Below, piece after piece: positions 1 to 12,241 of a stretch of 64,000 nucleotides of DNA (its first letter is position 1; each line of letters opens with the position of its first letter). Source of the stretch: Styela clava (Eukaryota > Chordata > Ascidiacea > Stolidobranchia > Styelidae); assembly GCF_964204865.1 (NCBI RefSeq), contig NC_135250.1, positions 32,541,395 through 32,605,394 on the forward strand. Direction: 5' to 3'. The notes under the pieces are model-generated. The model made no database searches, was not told the DNA's origin, and saw only the letters and a program-made list of their open reading frames with translations. Made by a program: the position numbers and the translations under genes.

Positions 1-3000
1 CGCCTACTAAGTCCAAAAGCCCTAGTAGGATCTCAGACCCCTCAATACGGCCAACAGAACAACTTGTTGCCGGTCGGCATGCCAGGTACGATTTTCATCT
101 TTTGGTCACGGAGTGGATGGAATTGTTGTTATGGTGTAAAACACTTTTCTCCGCAGCTCGATTTCAAGTTTTTACAACTTAAATTCTATGAAGCTCCCAC
201 TCAAATTTTTTATTTCACTTCAATTCATGGGAACACGTTTGTACGACATTTGGCATTGTCCTTGAGGACAGTGGTTCAGGCGGCAATGACTTTGTGCAAT
301 GCAATATTTCTATTCGATATTCAGCCACTCCTTTGGTGTTCTCATTTCCCCACCATAACCAATGGAAATGCTAAATCATTACCAAGCTAGGATCTTCCAA
401 TTTCTAAGCGATTGCTCGCACAATGTGCTGTTCGCAACGAAGGCGTTATAAACATCATGTTCAATAATGATTATTATCTTGAAATTATATTAAACCTAAA
501 TATTCAGGACGCCATTCGTGGACGGCCATGTCATCACCAACGTCATCGTTGCTGAGCAACCGACTACATCGGCTGAATTTGAGACTAAGCGCCCCAACTC
601 CGGGCGAGGAAGAATTGTGTCGCCATTGGATGCAAAATAGTGCAAAATATAGTCGACGTAATAATGAAGAACTAACACGCAGTTCTAATTTTCCCGCCAA
701 TGAGAAACGAAATTTAGCAAAAACACAAGAAAGGCCTAGAACAGTACAGGTTTGTATTTATTTTCTTGCATGCGCTAAGAATTTTTCAGTGCTGGTGTTG
801 GAGCAGTTCTTATGCTAACACCAATATCATTTCCAATCAGATTCTCAATATACTGTTCAACGAACGCGAAACATACGTTTAGGAACATATATGTTTATGT
901 AATAAGCCGCCCTGACTATGTTACAGCCTACTTCTAAACCAATGTCTTACGCTTTACACGCGCAGCTACACACCAGTGCTGAAAAATTTGGATTTTCTGT
1001 ATTTATGCAAATTGTAACGAGATAGCCGGAGCGGAACCAGTAGATATTTCCAAAAATAGCAACATCTTACATATCAATGACCACATGTACAATACTTTCC
1101 TCGGGGGGAATGCGTGTGAACGTCGTGTACAAAATTATTTATAGTAATTGTATTCTTCGAAGATTTTTTGAATCTCTGTATTTTTTCCAGACGCCTCCGA
1201 ATCATCCCTACAAAGATTTACTTTCCCAACGTTCAGCCGAGAAACGGAAAGTTGTTGTCAACGTTACGTCACCAAACCAAGAATGTGTGACTTCATCGGA
1301 TTCTGATCGAATCACTTCACCAACAACTTCACAAAGAAGCTCTGGAGGTCTGCGAAAACCTGTCAATAAGGTGTGTAATATGGCCCATCGTATTTTTTCA
1401 ATTAAAAATGTGTGCAGTGTTTTGAACTTGGTTGTATGTTGGAAATATGTTAGAATATTTCAAGCTTATGTCGAGTAGAGAGAGTACAAGAAGCCTGTAT
1501 CTGTAGTAATGAGGGAGTTTCTCTTTTTCGCCACCTTCTTTTTTAAATTTTTTCATTTGTTATAAAGGCCATGTCGGCCAACATAAACAAATGAGCAAAA
1601 CAACAACAAATGAATCTTTCTTGAAACAAAGTCAATCCTAATAAAAACCTCTATCTCGTGAAAACCTTTAACTTTTGTAATCTTTTTCAGTTCCCCCTCA
1701 GACGACCATCGGTATCTAGTTACGACCGAGGAGGAGAAAGTCGAGGTAATTCCCCTGCTGGATATAAAACCGACCTTTCTGGGAATCGTCAGAGTGAAGG
1801 CATGACCCAACCTCGTCCCCCGTCTGCAAGACCAAGTGAAGCTAGATGGCGCAACCGAATACGGACTTCTCACTCCCCCCTAAGTAACACCAGAACAAAT
1901 AGCGCAGGCAATCCCAGAGACCAACGGCGATGGTCCCTGAATGACACAATAATGAATCAGCAGAATGACTCAAAAGATGATGACTCGGCATATTCGTCAT
2001 CACGTGACATAACGGTTAATATAGAAAAAACACCAAACAATCCAAATACCCCAGTAGGAACCCCTCCTAGGTCGGCTCCGAACTTGCGGAACGATAATTT
2101 TCCTTCATCTACCTCAAAATTAGACGCCTCTAGGAGTTATGGTTCCAAAGTATTGGTTTCCGGACAAGATGGCCGATCAGTGCTTTATTATCATCATAAT
2201 AAAGCAAACCAACGACAATCAGAAGCTGAAGAAAGTCATATATTACGTCACAATACAGCAACTTATTGTCATCTCCTACCTTTACGTCATAAAGCAAGCT
2301 CACAACAGCGGCCGAAGACCCAACCTGCTATGGTAAGTTTCTATGTAGCATCGCCTGGAGCAGGCGATACATATAGTATCGCAATTCTTCACTTTCTAGT
2401 TTACAGATTAGTTTCGATTAGGAACAATATTTTCAAGCGAAGACTGTAAAAGTGGCATTTACAAGAGGGTGAAGCATTTATGATTACTGTATCTCCTGCT
2501 TTCATTGTCCAATTTTGTTTCAGAATTCTCAACGAGCCAGAGATTCTTTGAAACGGAAAGGGACCACAGACCAGCGACAACAATTAATAGAAAATGCGGA
2601 AACTAAACTGATGCAAAGGTAAGATATGGGGAGTCGGATAGATGGCTGAAGTTTTAAGCCCCAACCGAAACTTGAAGGTGTACTGAAGAAAAAGTTGCGA
2701 GATGCCACTAATTAGCTGAGAGTTGCATCAATAGAATGCGGTTGATAACGCGTGTGACCTTTCGAGTAAACACTGCCGTGGAAATGGATATGAGAAAAAA
2801 AATCCAGATATCGATCATATTATGTTTGTGTTTGTTAGAATTTTATTTAAATCACAATGCGAACTACTAGATTTGTGTAGCCTGTCTGTACCCCTGTCGG
2901 TGCTTTCTGTTTATCCATGTGTATCTCGCAATTTAACCAGTCAATAGATAGTTAAGTGATTCTAGCCTAATATCAAGTCTCAATTTTGGTCGGTTTGGAT

Positions 3001-3441
3001 CAGTGTCCACACGTAATGACCTGAACCGTTTGGTTCATAATTCTTACAAAACTCAATCAGCCGCCCAATCCTGGGTTGAATACGACCATCAACCAATTTC
3101 GGATAAGACCATTAAGCCAACTTAATATCTTGCTTAATACTGCTTGCGTTGATTTTACTTTTCAATTTTCTAGAATAATGCCGAACACGTCATTATCGAC
3201 AAAAGAAGACAAAACAAACTCAGTCGAGTACCATGTCGGACCAAAGTTTTATCCAATTTCCTTGGGAGATTATGATGCAATAAATAAACAAAGAAGGTCA
3301 ATCACGAGTAACCAAGAATCAGTAATGAATTACGTGGACCCGGAAGTAGGTCAAAGGATCGTACAGTGGTTAGCAGATATTGAACAAAGTCCTGAGGTCT
3401 ATTATGGATTTGAAACAGATATTTTAAAAACACATGAATGA
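1..3441 (+). CDS. 3' part of an unrecognised Ser/Pro-rich disordered protein
   Basis: Six exons join in one open frame, giving the last 503 residues and a stop: 1-85 (frame from base 1, 5' end outside the window), 508-749, 1191-1370, 1691-2332, 2524-2618 and 3174-3441. Every junction has GT-AG ends and matching phase, which is the main evidence that this is a real gene. The protein is rich in Ser, Pro, Arg, Asn and Thr, with no membrane segment, signal peptide or known domain, so most of it is probably disordered. The last exon (about 90 aa) looks more ordered, with a hydrophobic and acidic stretch around YVDPEVGQRIVQWLADIEQS that may be the conserved C-terminus. I do not recognise the family and assign no function. 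A possible ATTAAA polyadenylation signal lies at 3500-3505. The internal exon chain is more certain than the first exon. Confidence 0.72.
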
Positions 3442-6400
3442 CTTAATATAGACTTTTTTTAGTCAACGAATCTAAAACTTCAATTCTTGCCAAAATTTAA
3501 TTAAAAAACAAATATGTACAACTATTTCGGATAATCTGGTGGTTTTACAATCGTTTGTAATTCAACTGAAAAGTAGCTTCGAACTTTACCCTTGTGTTAT
3601 TCAAATGTGTTATATGGCCGAAAAATTCAAATGACAACATTATTTTTATTTACATTTTTACTGTTGTGATCTACCTCAGACTTCGTGCCTCTATAGCACG
3701 TAAATTCCATCGTATTTTGTCGTTCGAAATTTAAACAAAATGTATATTTATCGATTGTTAATGACTGGGTAGATATTAATGAATTCAGCTTTACTACAGA
3801 TGTTGAAAATTCAGTTCTCAGATCACGTCAAGCGCGCGATACTTTTTTTTTCAATTTATTCTATCCATCGACGTCATTCATTTAACCATTGAAACCATTA
3901 TAGGAGAAAGTTCTTTGGACTTGATTGGCAATGAAAGTTTTGTGTAGTTTCCCACAAAAAAGTTTTCTATTGGCAAATGTCGATGGATTGAAGTTCAAAT
4001 CTTTTATAATTGTTTAGGAAATTTTATAGCGACTCACATAAGTAAATAAACTTCTTGGTTTAATTGACTTATCTATTTTCATGTTCTATATTTGTCCAAA
4101 AAATTAGCGCAATGAAACCAGACTCAAAAGCTGTGAAAACTCGTTTTTTTAAATATTACACCAAACCTTTCTATCCAAACTTTCCTTTATTTCATCACAA
4201 TCATGCTGACAAAGATTTATGTTCTACATTATTTTTTCATCACTCTGTTTTCCCTACATTCCGTGTGTATTGGTTGCTTTATTTATTTACCGTTGTTTTT
4301 ACCTGAGTTACAGTTGACAGTGATATAAATGAACATGAACTGATAAACCAAGATAACCTATAAAGTTCATATCTTCATGGGGTTGGCTTTTTAGATAGAA
4401 ATGTTGGAAGGGCGCGGTGTCGAATAAATGTTCTATTCGCTTTGAAGTCTCTGAAGAAAATAATTGTGATGAACCCATTTTCGTACACTAGGCTTTTACT
4501 AGCCCCAACGTCAACTAAGAGTCTCAAAGCAGCAGAAATCAAAGAATGACTTTCTATTCAGAACATCATGCTATTTATTAAAGGACGAACAGTATGCGTT
4601 AGCAGGCTCTAATGCTTTGGTCGTATAAAGCGTTTCTAAATTTTAAGAAGCAAATTACCACATTCTCCTCAGCAAATACAATATAAAATCCCAATGAATG
4701 CGAAATAGAACAATTCATCTTTGAGACCATGTCTAACAACCATACGACTCGACTGACAAATAGGTATCTCTTCCTTCCAAATTGGCAAAGAAGTTAATCT
4801 ACAACTAAGTCATCAGGAGAGCATATGTCATCGTTCTTCGAATTGAGACTTTCAAAACTGGAAAGCGCATCCGGATGAGATGATTTCGAAACAGTTTCAG
4901 ACATTTCAGATTTATTGACTCTAAACCGGGAAATTAATTTCCAAATTCGAGACCCAGGTTGGTCGAGTCAAGGAACTGCGCTCACGATTCAAGTCAGGTT
5001 GCTGTTTATAAATCGAGCCCGAGTCATATTAAATTTCATTACTGAAAGAGAAATGTCACATTGGTACTTTCATCTTACGCTAAATCAAATTTTTCATAGT
5101 TAAACGAGTATTTAACCAGTACTGATTAAACATTTACCCCTGCATACACATGGCCGATCCTGAGTGATTATGCAACACATTGGAGAATTTTCCATTTCTA
5201 TTCAAAAATAATCTACGTGGTTAATCGTTTTTCAAAACTTGTTCGCTATTTTAGAGACGCAAAATTGCAGTTAAAATACACAACTTTCGTTTACCGAATC
5301 AACAACCACAGCAACTATGCAAAAATTTTAATAATTTGCGGTAATATTAATAAGTCTTGTTTGAAATCGACAAAGGATCGAAAGGCACATTGAGATCGAA
5401 ATTCTGTAGCCAGATTCGAAGACAATTTTACAGCGAATTCATTCTCATACGAGGGGTTATTGACAATTTTCAATTTTTTTTCCCAAGCAACAATCGAGTT
5501 CCTGTTCCTTTTTTTGACAAAAAAATATCCATGACCCGATATATGCAGCGGATATTAGGGTAACTTTGGGTAATACTGAGTGTAATACGCTGATTCGCAC
5601 AGAGAAAACGCCTCAATGAAAAAGTTGACCAAATTATAAAGTTTTGTTCATTTTCGCAACAAATATTATCGGGTACAAACACAGATATTTAGCGCGCGGT
5701 TCAAGAATGCGGCTGTGGCTCAAGGGAATACGCAAAATACATTCTGCGTAACAGTGAGAAACTTATTGAGGGCGCTAACTTTGGCAGATTGTCTAGTTCG
5801 TTTGCTTCAGATATTTATGAGTGGAGTAAATGGGGCGTTGTTTTAGGTTAAGTGTAAACATGCTGGTAATTCAGATTTAGAATAGCTGATGCGGAGGAAG
5901 GCTGTGGATTTATTCATTCTTTTATCGGTATCCAATAAGGGCTGATGTAGTACGCAAGGACTATTGAGAAGTTCGCTAATATTTTAGAAGTTTGATATCG
6001 GCCTTCTCCCCTGGCTCAAATAACCGTTGAATTTTGTGTAGCCAGAGTTTCACTGTAACTGTTAAGAACAAACTTAAAAGAACATGTTCTGAATTGCTAG
6101 TTATTCGGTTCGCCCATGTAAGAAATTTGGCAGTTTTGGGTTTGTCCGTTTGTCAAAATCTGTCAACTCAGTACAGAATCGGGTGGTAAATCTGAATAGG
6201 TCAAGATGTGTTTGTGCCTTTCGAAATAAATTGTAAAAATGATAATTCCATTTCATTTAAAAAAGTGAAAAAAATATTTGAACGGCAAATTTTCAATATT
6301 TTGTATTGGATGGAAGGCGAAAATAATGTTAAAAACTTTGAAACTAAAATAATAATGTACTGCCAAAACAAAATGACCCAAATATTAGTGAAGCGCGAAT

Positions 6401-8173
6401 CAATTGAAAGATTCAAAAACGCAACTAATAAAACTATAGCAAAATGCAACTATACACGCCGAGTTTTTTGCTGTAGAAAGCAAGTCTTTATCCTTCAAGT
6501 ACTCAAAATTCGTCGTGCGTTTTTCTTCTGGTCAATATCAAATCATGCATTTCAAACGGTTAGAAAACACGACGGATGTTCGTTTAGTTACTAAACTTTA
6601 GTCGATTCACTCAGCAGCCGACGCGTGCCTGAGAACATGCATGACACAATATCACAAAATAGGATTAAAGTTCAGAACCACCTGCCAACCATAGTGCGAT
6701 TTGAGTATTGGTAGCACCTGCACTCTTTGTTAGGATCAGAGCAGTAACCCCCCACTCATTCCCATTAATAGCGGAGTCAAGGAGGAAGTTGACCACGCCA
6801 TCATAGCACTATAAGGTTTCTATAATTAAAAACGAATAAGTCTCATTTAAGATGATACCATGATAGAACTGTAAACTTCTTCGCAACCCAAGTTACATTG
6901 CAACTATTATAAGTAAATATATTTTGTTAATAACGTGTATTCAAAAATCGTTATAGCAAGAACAATTATATTGAGCCCGCCAGACAATGTGTGTGATCAG
7001 TAGTTTATTTTCTCACCATACTAAATGCACACTTGATATGCATACATGTGTGAAAAAGTGGGAATTTTTTTTCGATCTAACAGCATTTTCGATGACAATG
7101 CACACTGATATGTGATTAAAAATCCCGAGCTTGACAAAGAGGCTCCGACTTTGATGCCATAGTTTTTGTGACCTTTACCGGGAAATTTCCATCTCGGTTC
7201 ACGCGTGCAATAATTTTATGAATTGCTTCAACATTTCTGAGAATAATTTTCGCGTTTCCTATAGCGGGTTCGTCGCTTTGTCATATGAAGTGTGATTCAT
7301 TCGAGTTTAAGCTAATTCATAGCTGTATAGTGAGAGATGCCCTGGCCGAGCAGAATGCTGAGTTGTGTACCGGAACCACTTCTATCGACTTGATTAAACA
7401 TAAGTCTTTCAAAAAATGTTTTATTTATATTTAAACCCAATTTCATTATTCATTGTAATGTATTTACTGAATTAGTTTAAATAAAGATGTTTGGAAGTGA
7501 AAATTCTGATCCTGACAGCAGGCGATTTTAATATAAAACCTATTACACATAGATGCGACGTGAGTGTAGGAATATTATCTCAACCGTAATTTTAGCTATA
7601 GAGGGGTTTCCCACATCAACTAAACTTGAGAATTTCAGGCGGGTTGATTAAATTGCGGTTTCTTGTTATTGAATCAGTGGCGTATCTACGTTAAATGACG
7701 CCAATATCAAGATTTAAAAATGCGCCTTGTTGCTCGTTGACTCATAGAATTTTTACCGACTATTGTTGAATTGAGATACTCGTTCTTATTTAAGTAAAAA
7801 TACGAGTTAAAATTATTTTCAAATTGGAAATGGTTCATTCATTTTACGATCCAAACTTCCCGCCCTTTTCAAACGGCACTCATGGCAGGAGCTCTTGCTG
7901 CCAAGCTCTAGATACGCTACTGTGATGGATGTAATTACCAATATGAAATTAAGACCTAAACAAAATATTTACGCTGACTCGTGTTCACTTGTTAGTCTAT
8001 TTTATACACTTGTTGGATTATAAACTCATGGCCTATCACAGTACCATGTTTCGCCATATAAGCAGGTCATATTACGGTCATCATTTGTCGTTTATCTTGT
8101 TAATTGTAATGAATCAATTATTATACGAGAATGACTTTATAATTCACAGAACGTAATCTAATAGTCAGTAACA
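3442..8173. other. Intergenic gap, no gene recognised
   Basis: This 4.7 kb AT-rich stretch separates the gene at the left edge from the first MYADM-like gene. It contains only short open frames with no recognisable domain and no splice-consistent partner. The longest is a 128-residue Lys/Asn/Phe/Ile-rich frame at 6208-6594. The left part may include the 3'UTR of the upstream gene. I see no transposon with clear ends here. Confidence 0.5.
8057..8062 (+). promoter_or_regulatory. Possible TATA box of MYADM-like gene 1
   Basis: TATAAG lies 112-117 bases upstream of the ATG at 8174, with no intervening ATG in frame with the coding sequence. The spacing would suit a short 5'UTR. It is a single weak motif in AT-rich DNA, so this is only a candidate. 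Confidence 0.25.
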
Positions 8174-11100
8174 ATGGAGAACGGACCGAAATATGCCATT
8201 TCAAAGGAAGGAATCATCAAACTGATAGTGATTGCATTCGGGTGCGTCACATTTGCATTATTGGCTGATGTTGGATATACCAACGGGACAAGGATGCGAT
8301 GGGTGTTTGCTGCTTTCATCATCTCATTCGCTATTTCCGTTCTTTTCTACATCTTCAGAATCACGGGTGAGAATGTTATGTGAAACATATCCCAGTTGAG
8401 AAACTCCATTTATTTCGCGAATAATCGATACCTGGTAGGGCGCGGTAAATTTGTCAATTATCCTAAGTTTCGTGTTCCACTCTTCCGAACTATGGGAGAG
8501 ATTAATTGTGGGGCAAAAGGTTAAAGTAAGCATCTGTAATAGGATCCTTGCAATTTTCTTTGGCAGGAGGGAAGTGTAACCACATTCATACAATTTGCGG
8601 GCAGTGGGTTCGATATTTGATTATCGAACACCCGTAAAACTACTTTTTACAGTAAAGATATATTTGCCATGGTACGGCACGCAGCTTTGTTGAGACGCAC
8701 CGACAAGAAACCATCTAATTCTAGATACTCGGGGGCTTATCTGAGCTCCTGGAAAATGTGAAAACTGACAAATCCTAATCGATAATAAGGCCAAAGTAAC
8801 ATCAAAGAGGCCCTGGTAAATGCTCTGCAAAAGTGATGAATCAAAATGCTTAGGACCAGAGTCAGACCGGTGAAGCACAGCTACACCTAGAACTTCAGAT
8901 TATCATAGTTATTGTTAAATATAAGTTAATTAAATGATTATTTTTCACTACATAACATACTACATATTTTAAAGGTTTGGCATCAAAGATCAGCACGTGC
9001 GGGCCATGCACGTTCGATGGCTTCGATTTCTTGTGGTCGTGGTTCTCAACCATATGGTGCCTTGCTGCAGCTGTTTCGTTCGCTTTAGCTTTTCCCAGAG
9101 TACACCCACAGTAAGTTGTTAGAGTTTATGAATAGTATTACCAATTCCCAGTTGAATGGCAATACATACTCGAAAGTGGGATGCCGGCTATCATTGGACT
9201 GCTGCTGCTGAGAATATATTGAAAAGTAATGTGTCAATGCATAACAGCGTTCACGGTGGAGAAATTAAATCATTATAGATTAGGTGATATATCCACGACA
9301 TACTTAATAGGAGTTCAATGAATTTGGTCAACGTGCATGTAGCCACCCATCTGCGAATATTACTTTTTCCGCAAGTACCTGCATTCATTCAGACAATACG
9401 AATATTCCTCAAAAATTAGGGATGAATTTACAGTCTGACATGGATTACTGCAGTCAATTTAATTTTGTTTTTACAATTATTATTTATCCAATTTTCACAA
9501 GTATAAAATAATCTACTCCGTTGAGTGGATACAACATTGACTCATTGCGTTTATCCACCTCTCTCACAGATCAAGATGGCACAGTGAACTTATCGCCGCT
9601 GTCATATTTGCGTTTCTAACCGGGATCGCTTACGCCGTAGAAGCCTACATATTGAAGGATAAAGCACCAGCTAATGTTGGTGAGTGGAAGCGTTTATATG
9701 TTAAACTTTGACCTTTAGAGAGTGATTAACTATGACTGATAAAGCAGAATGTATCACTAGTGAAATATGGATAATTTGATGCAGAAATCGGTCATTTTTT
9801 CCACAACAAATCCTATTGTGAAATCAATTGTATTTACGCAGTAAAAGATTTGTAAACATTTGATAACATGCATTGGCGTCAACGCTTTCTATTCCTTAAT
9901 AATTATAGTTTTCATGAACAACCACGAACACGCGGGGAAAAAAAAACCTTGGTGGTTAATTCAGGCGTATATATATGTGCTAAAGTTCGTTATAAGAGGT
10001 ATAAAAAGTGAATATTTACAACATGATATTTCTTTACCGAGCGATTCCCAACAAGATTCATTCAATTTTGTTAAAAAGTTCTCCATTCCCGGTTTAATAT
10101 CGTTTTTATTACCAAACTGACTAAGCGACACCGAAACCTTAGGAGTTCCCTCTTGGATATATCTTATTTGGTACAAATGATAAATCAGAAAAATGACGAT
10201 TTACGGCATGATTACCATGTGTATTTTATCCACTGATTCCCAGGTTACATCGCAACTAGAAACGGTTGGTTGAAGACAGTGATCGTCGCACTGGGGGCTG
10301 CTGCATTTGGTTTGCTCGTCGACTCTGGATACAGCTGGTGCGGACGAAACGGACCGTAAGTGCTGGATTAAATTAATTAAATGTGAAAACTAAGCATGAC
10401 GCGTTACTCACATCTGATAAAGCATTCTTCAGAATGGTTGCCGTTCCCAGGGTCGTAATAAACTAAATACAACCATTATCAGTGCAGCAACGTTTGATTC
10501 CAATTCTGGACAATTACACGTTTGAATAGACTTTGCATTGCTGCCCTCTCCTTTATGGACAAAAATGAATTACTACACGTGGCCATCCGAATCTGGATTA
10601 TTTTATTTCACCCCGGTCAATCTCCGCAAAACCACATTTTTGGATTTGGAACAAAACTTTGACAAATACGACACTTTTTTGTTATTATGAACAAACTTCC
10701 ACTGATGAAAGGAGTTTGGGTAAATTTGTGAGGAACCAAAATCTTTACGGCTCAGAATTACCTAGACAATTCGGCGAGTTCAGTTCTGATGATTCATTAA
10801 TCGAGATATTCTCTTCCGCAGGTGCAACGCTGGAGTTACTTTCGCATTGGCTGCCTACATCGTCGGATGGGGAATCACCGTCATTATTTGGTTGCTGCAT
10901 ATCTCCGGGCTTGTACAAGGGTGAGTGTCTTGAACTTTTGACCTAGGATAGCAGGAAAGTCTAGACGAAGTTTGCGCATACTAACAGCGGCTTTCAACCT
11001 ATTTCGACATATTCATATTGGATCTCTTTATTTTTCCTCACTTTTCACAAAAACTATGTTTCCGATATATATCCATGACTAAAAGAATGCCGTGTCTCTT

Positions 11101-11601
11101 CTACCCGCTAAACTTTTCTGCTGCCCTTGGTGAGTTTCTGATATTAATTCCCTAACTTCAAAAGCAATTCGGGTTGCTTTACATGAAAATAAATACCTGG
11201 AGGTTGAATAGGAGTGAAATGTTTGCATTATTAAATAAATTACTAAACTAAGCAACAAACTCCTCCCTAATGCATGCTGCCGGGAACGACTGACCTGCCC
11301 CTGCTTCTACCAATCCGAAATATAAGTTTTGCCAACAATCGCCTCGCACGTCATTACCAAAATATGTTTCATTTCTTTTAGAAATCGTCAGAGCAACTTA
11401 AACAAGTTCGAATTCATTTGGTCAATAGTTTGTGTTCTGCTGTTCTGGAGTGCTTCGGTGTGTTTTGCAGTTTACATGGTTTGCAGAGGAAATGATTTCC
11501 AGAAATATCGGCAGTGTCACCTCAGATTAGCAGGAGTTATCATTGGATTCGTAACCGGTGTGCTGTACATTATCGATGCGGTGTTTCTAAAGCGTGCCTA
11601 A
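8174..11601 (+). CDS. MYADM-like: MYADM-like double-MARVEL membrane protein, copy 1
   Basis: Six exons (8174-8366, 8975-9110, 9570-9679, 10244-10355, 10822-10920, 11382-11601) give 289 aa, close to the 322 aa of human MYADM. The product has eight hydrophobic segments in two four-helix MARVEL repeats, roughly residues 14-33, 42-61, 81-103, 115-135 and then 155-175, 188-212, 224-246, 263-285. The second repeat opens with GYIATRNGWLKT, close to the GYMATVPGLLK that opens the second MARVEL repeat of MYADM. AYAVEAY near the end of repeat 1 matches the AYATEVAW position of the human protein. MARVEL proteins sit in cholesterol-rich membrane domains and act in membrane organisation and traffic; MYADM itself is linked to lipid rafts and cell spreading. 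The start codon has a good context (aacaATGG) and aligns with the start of copy 2. MYADM is a better fit than MAL or plasmolipin because of the doubled domain. Confidence 0.9.
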
Positions 11602-12235
11602 GATAACATGCATGGACTTGAATTGCTTTGGCTTGAATTCTCGTCCTCGATCATTTTTCAATCTAGATCTTTTACGTTAATATCTATTCATTCTATGTTA
11701 TTTGAAAATTTGTTCTGTCGTACATTATTGAATCCGGCAAATTAGTCACTGAAGAATTTGAATTACGAAGTGTTCCCAAAACAAATTTAGCAACGTTGTT
11801 TATATCATAAAGAATGACAAGTGTATTTTATGCATATTTTGTTCAAAAAATAGATAATTTGAAACCCATGTTATCAATACATTACTTGAAACAATCGCGT
11901 TGACTTTTTATAAAAATTAGAATAATATTTCAAACAAATTGAACGGAATGAAAATAGTCACCTGCGCTTCTACGTCCGGTTGATCTACAACAGCCTGTTA
12001 CGTGCTCATCATTTGTTGCATGATTTAATTATTTCGAAAAATTGACACCAAATTAAATGTATAAATGTATGATTTGATACGTAGATATTAAAAACTCTTT
12101 TAATAAAAACTATTTTAATACTTTTGTTGAAGATGCCAATAGACACAAAGTTCATGCGAGAGCTAGGACCATGGCTGTATCGTATTCTACGTTCGGCTTT
12201 GCCTGTATTTGGAATTTACATTAAGACGAGATAAC

Positions 12236-12241
12236 AATAAA
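12236..12241 (+). other. Candidate polyadenylation signal, MYADM-like gene 1
   Basis: AATAAA lies about 635 bases after the stop codon and is followed by a T-rich stretch. Another AATAAA occurs near 12103, so the true 3' end is not settled. Confidence 0.4.

Noticed and set aside
508-640. An alternative frame of exon 508-749 starting TPFVDGHVITNV
   Set aside because: It meets a stop within the exon and does not match the phase of the next exon; the chosen frame fits on both sides.
6208-6594. A 128-residue open frame
   Set aside because: It is Lys/Asn/Ile/Phe-rich, as expected by chance in AT-rich DNA, with no recognised domain and no exon partners.
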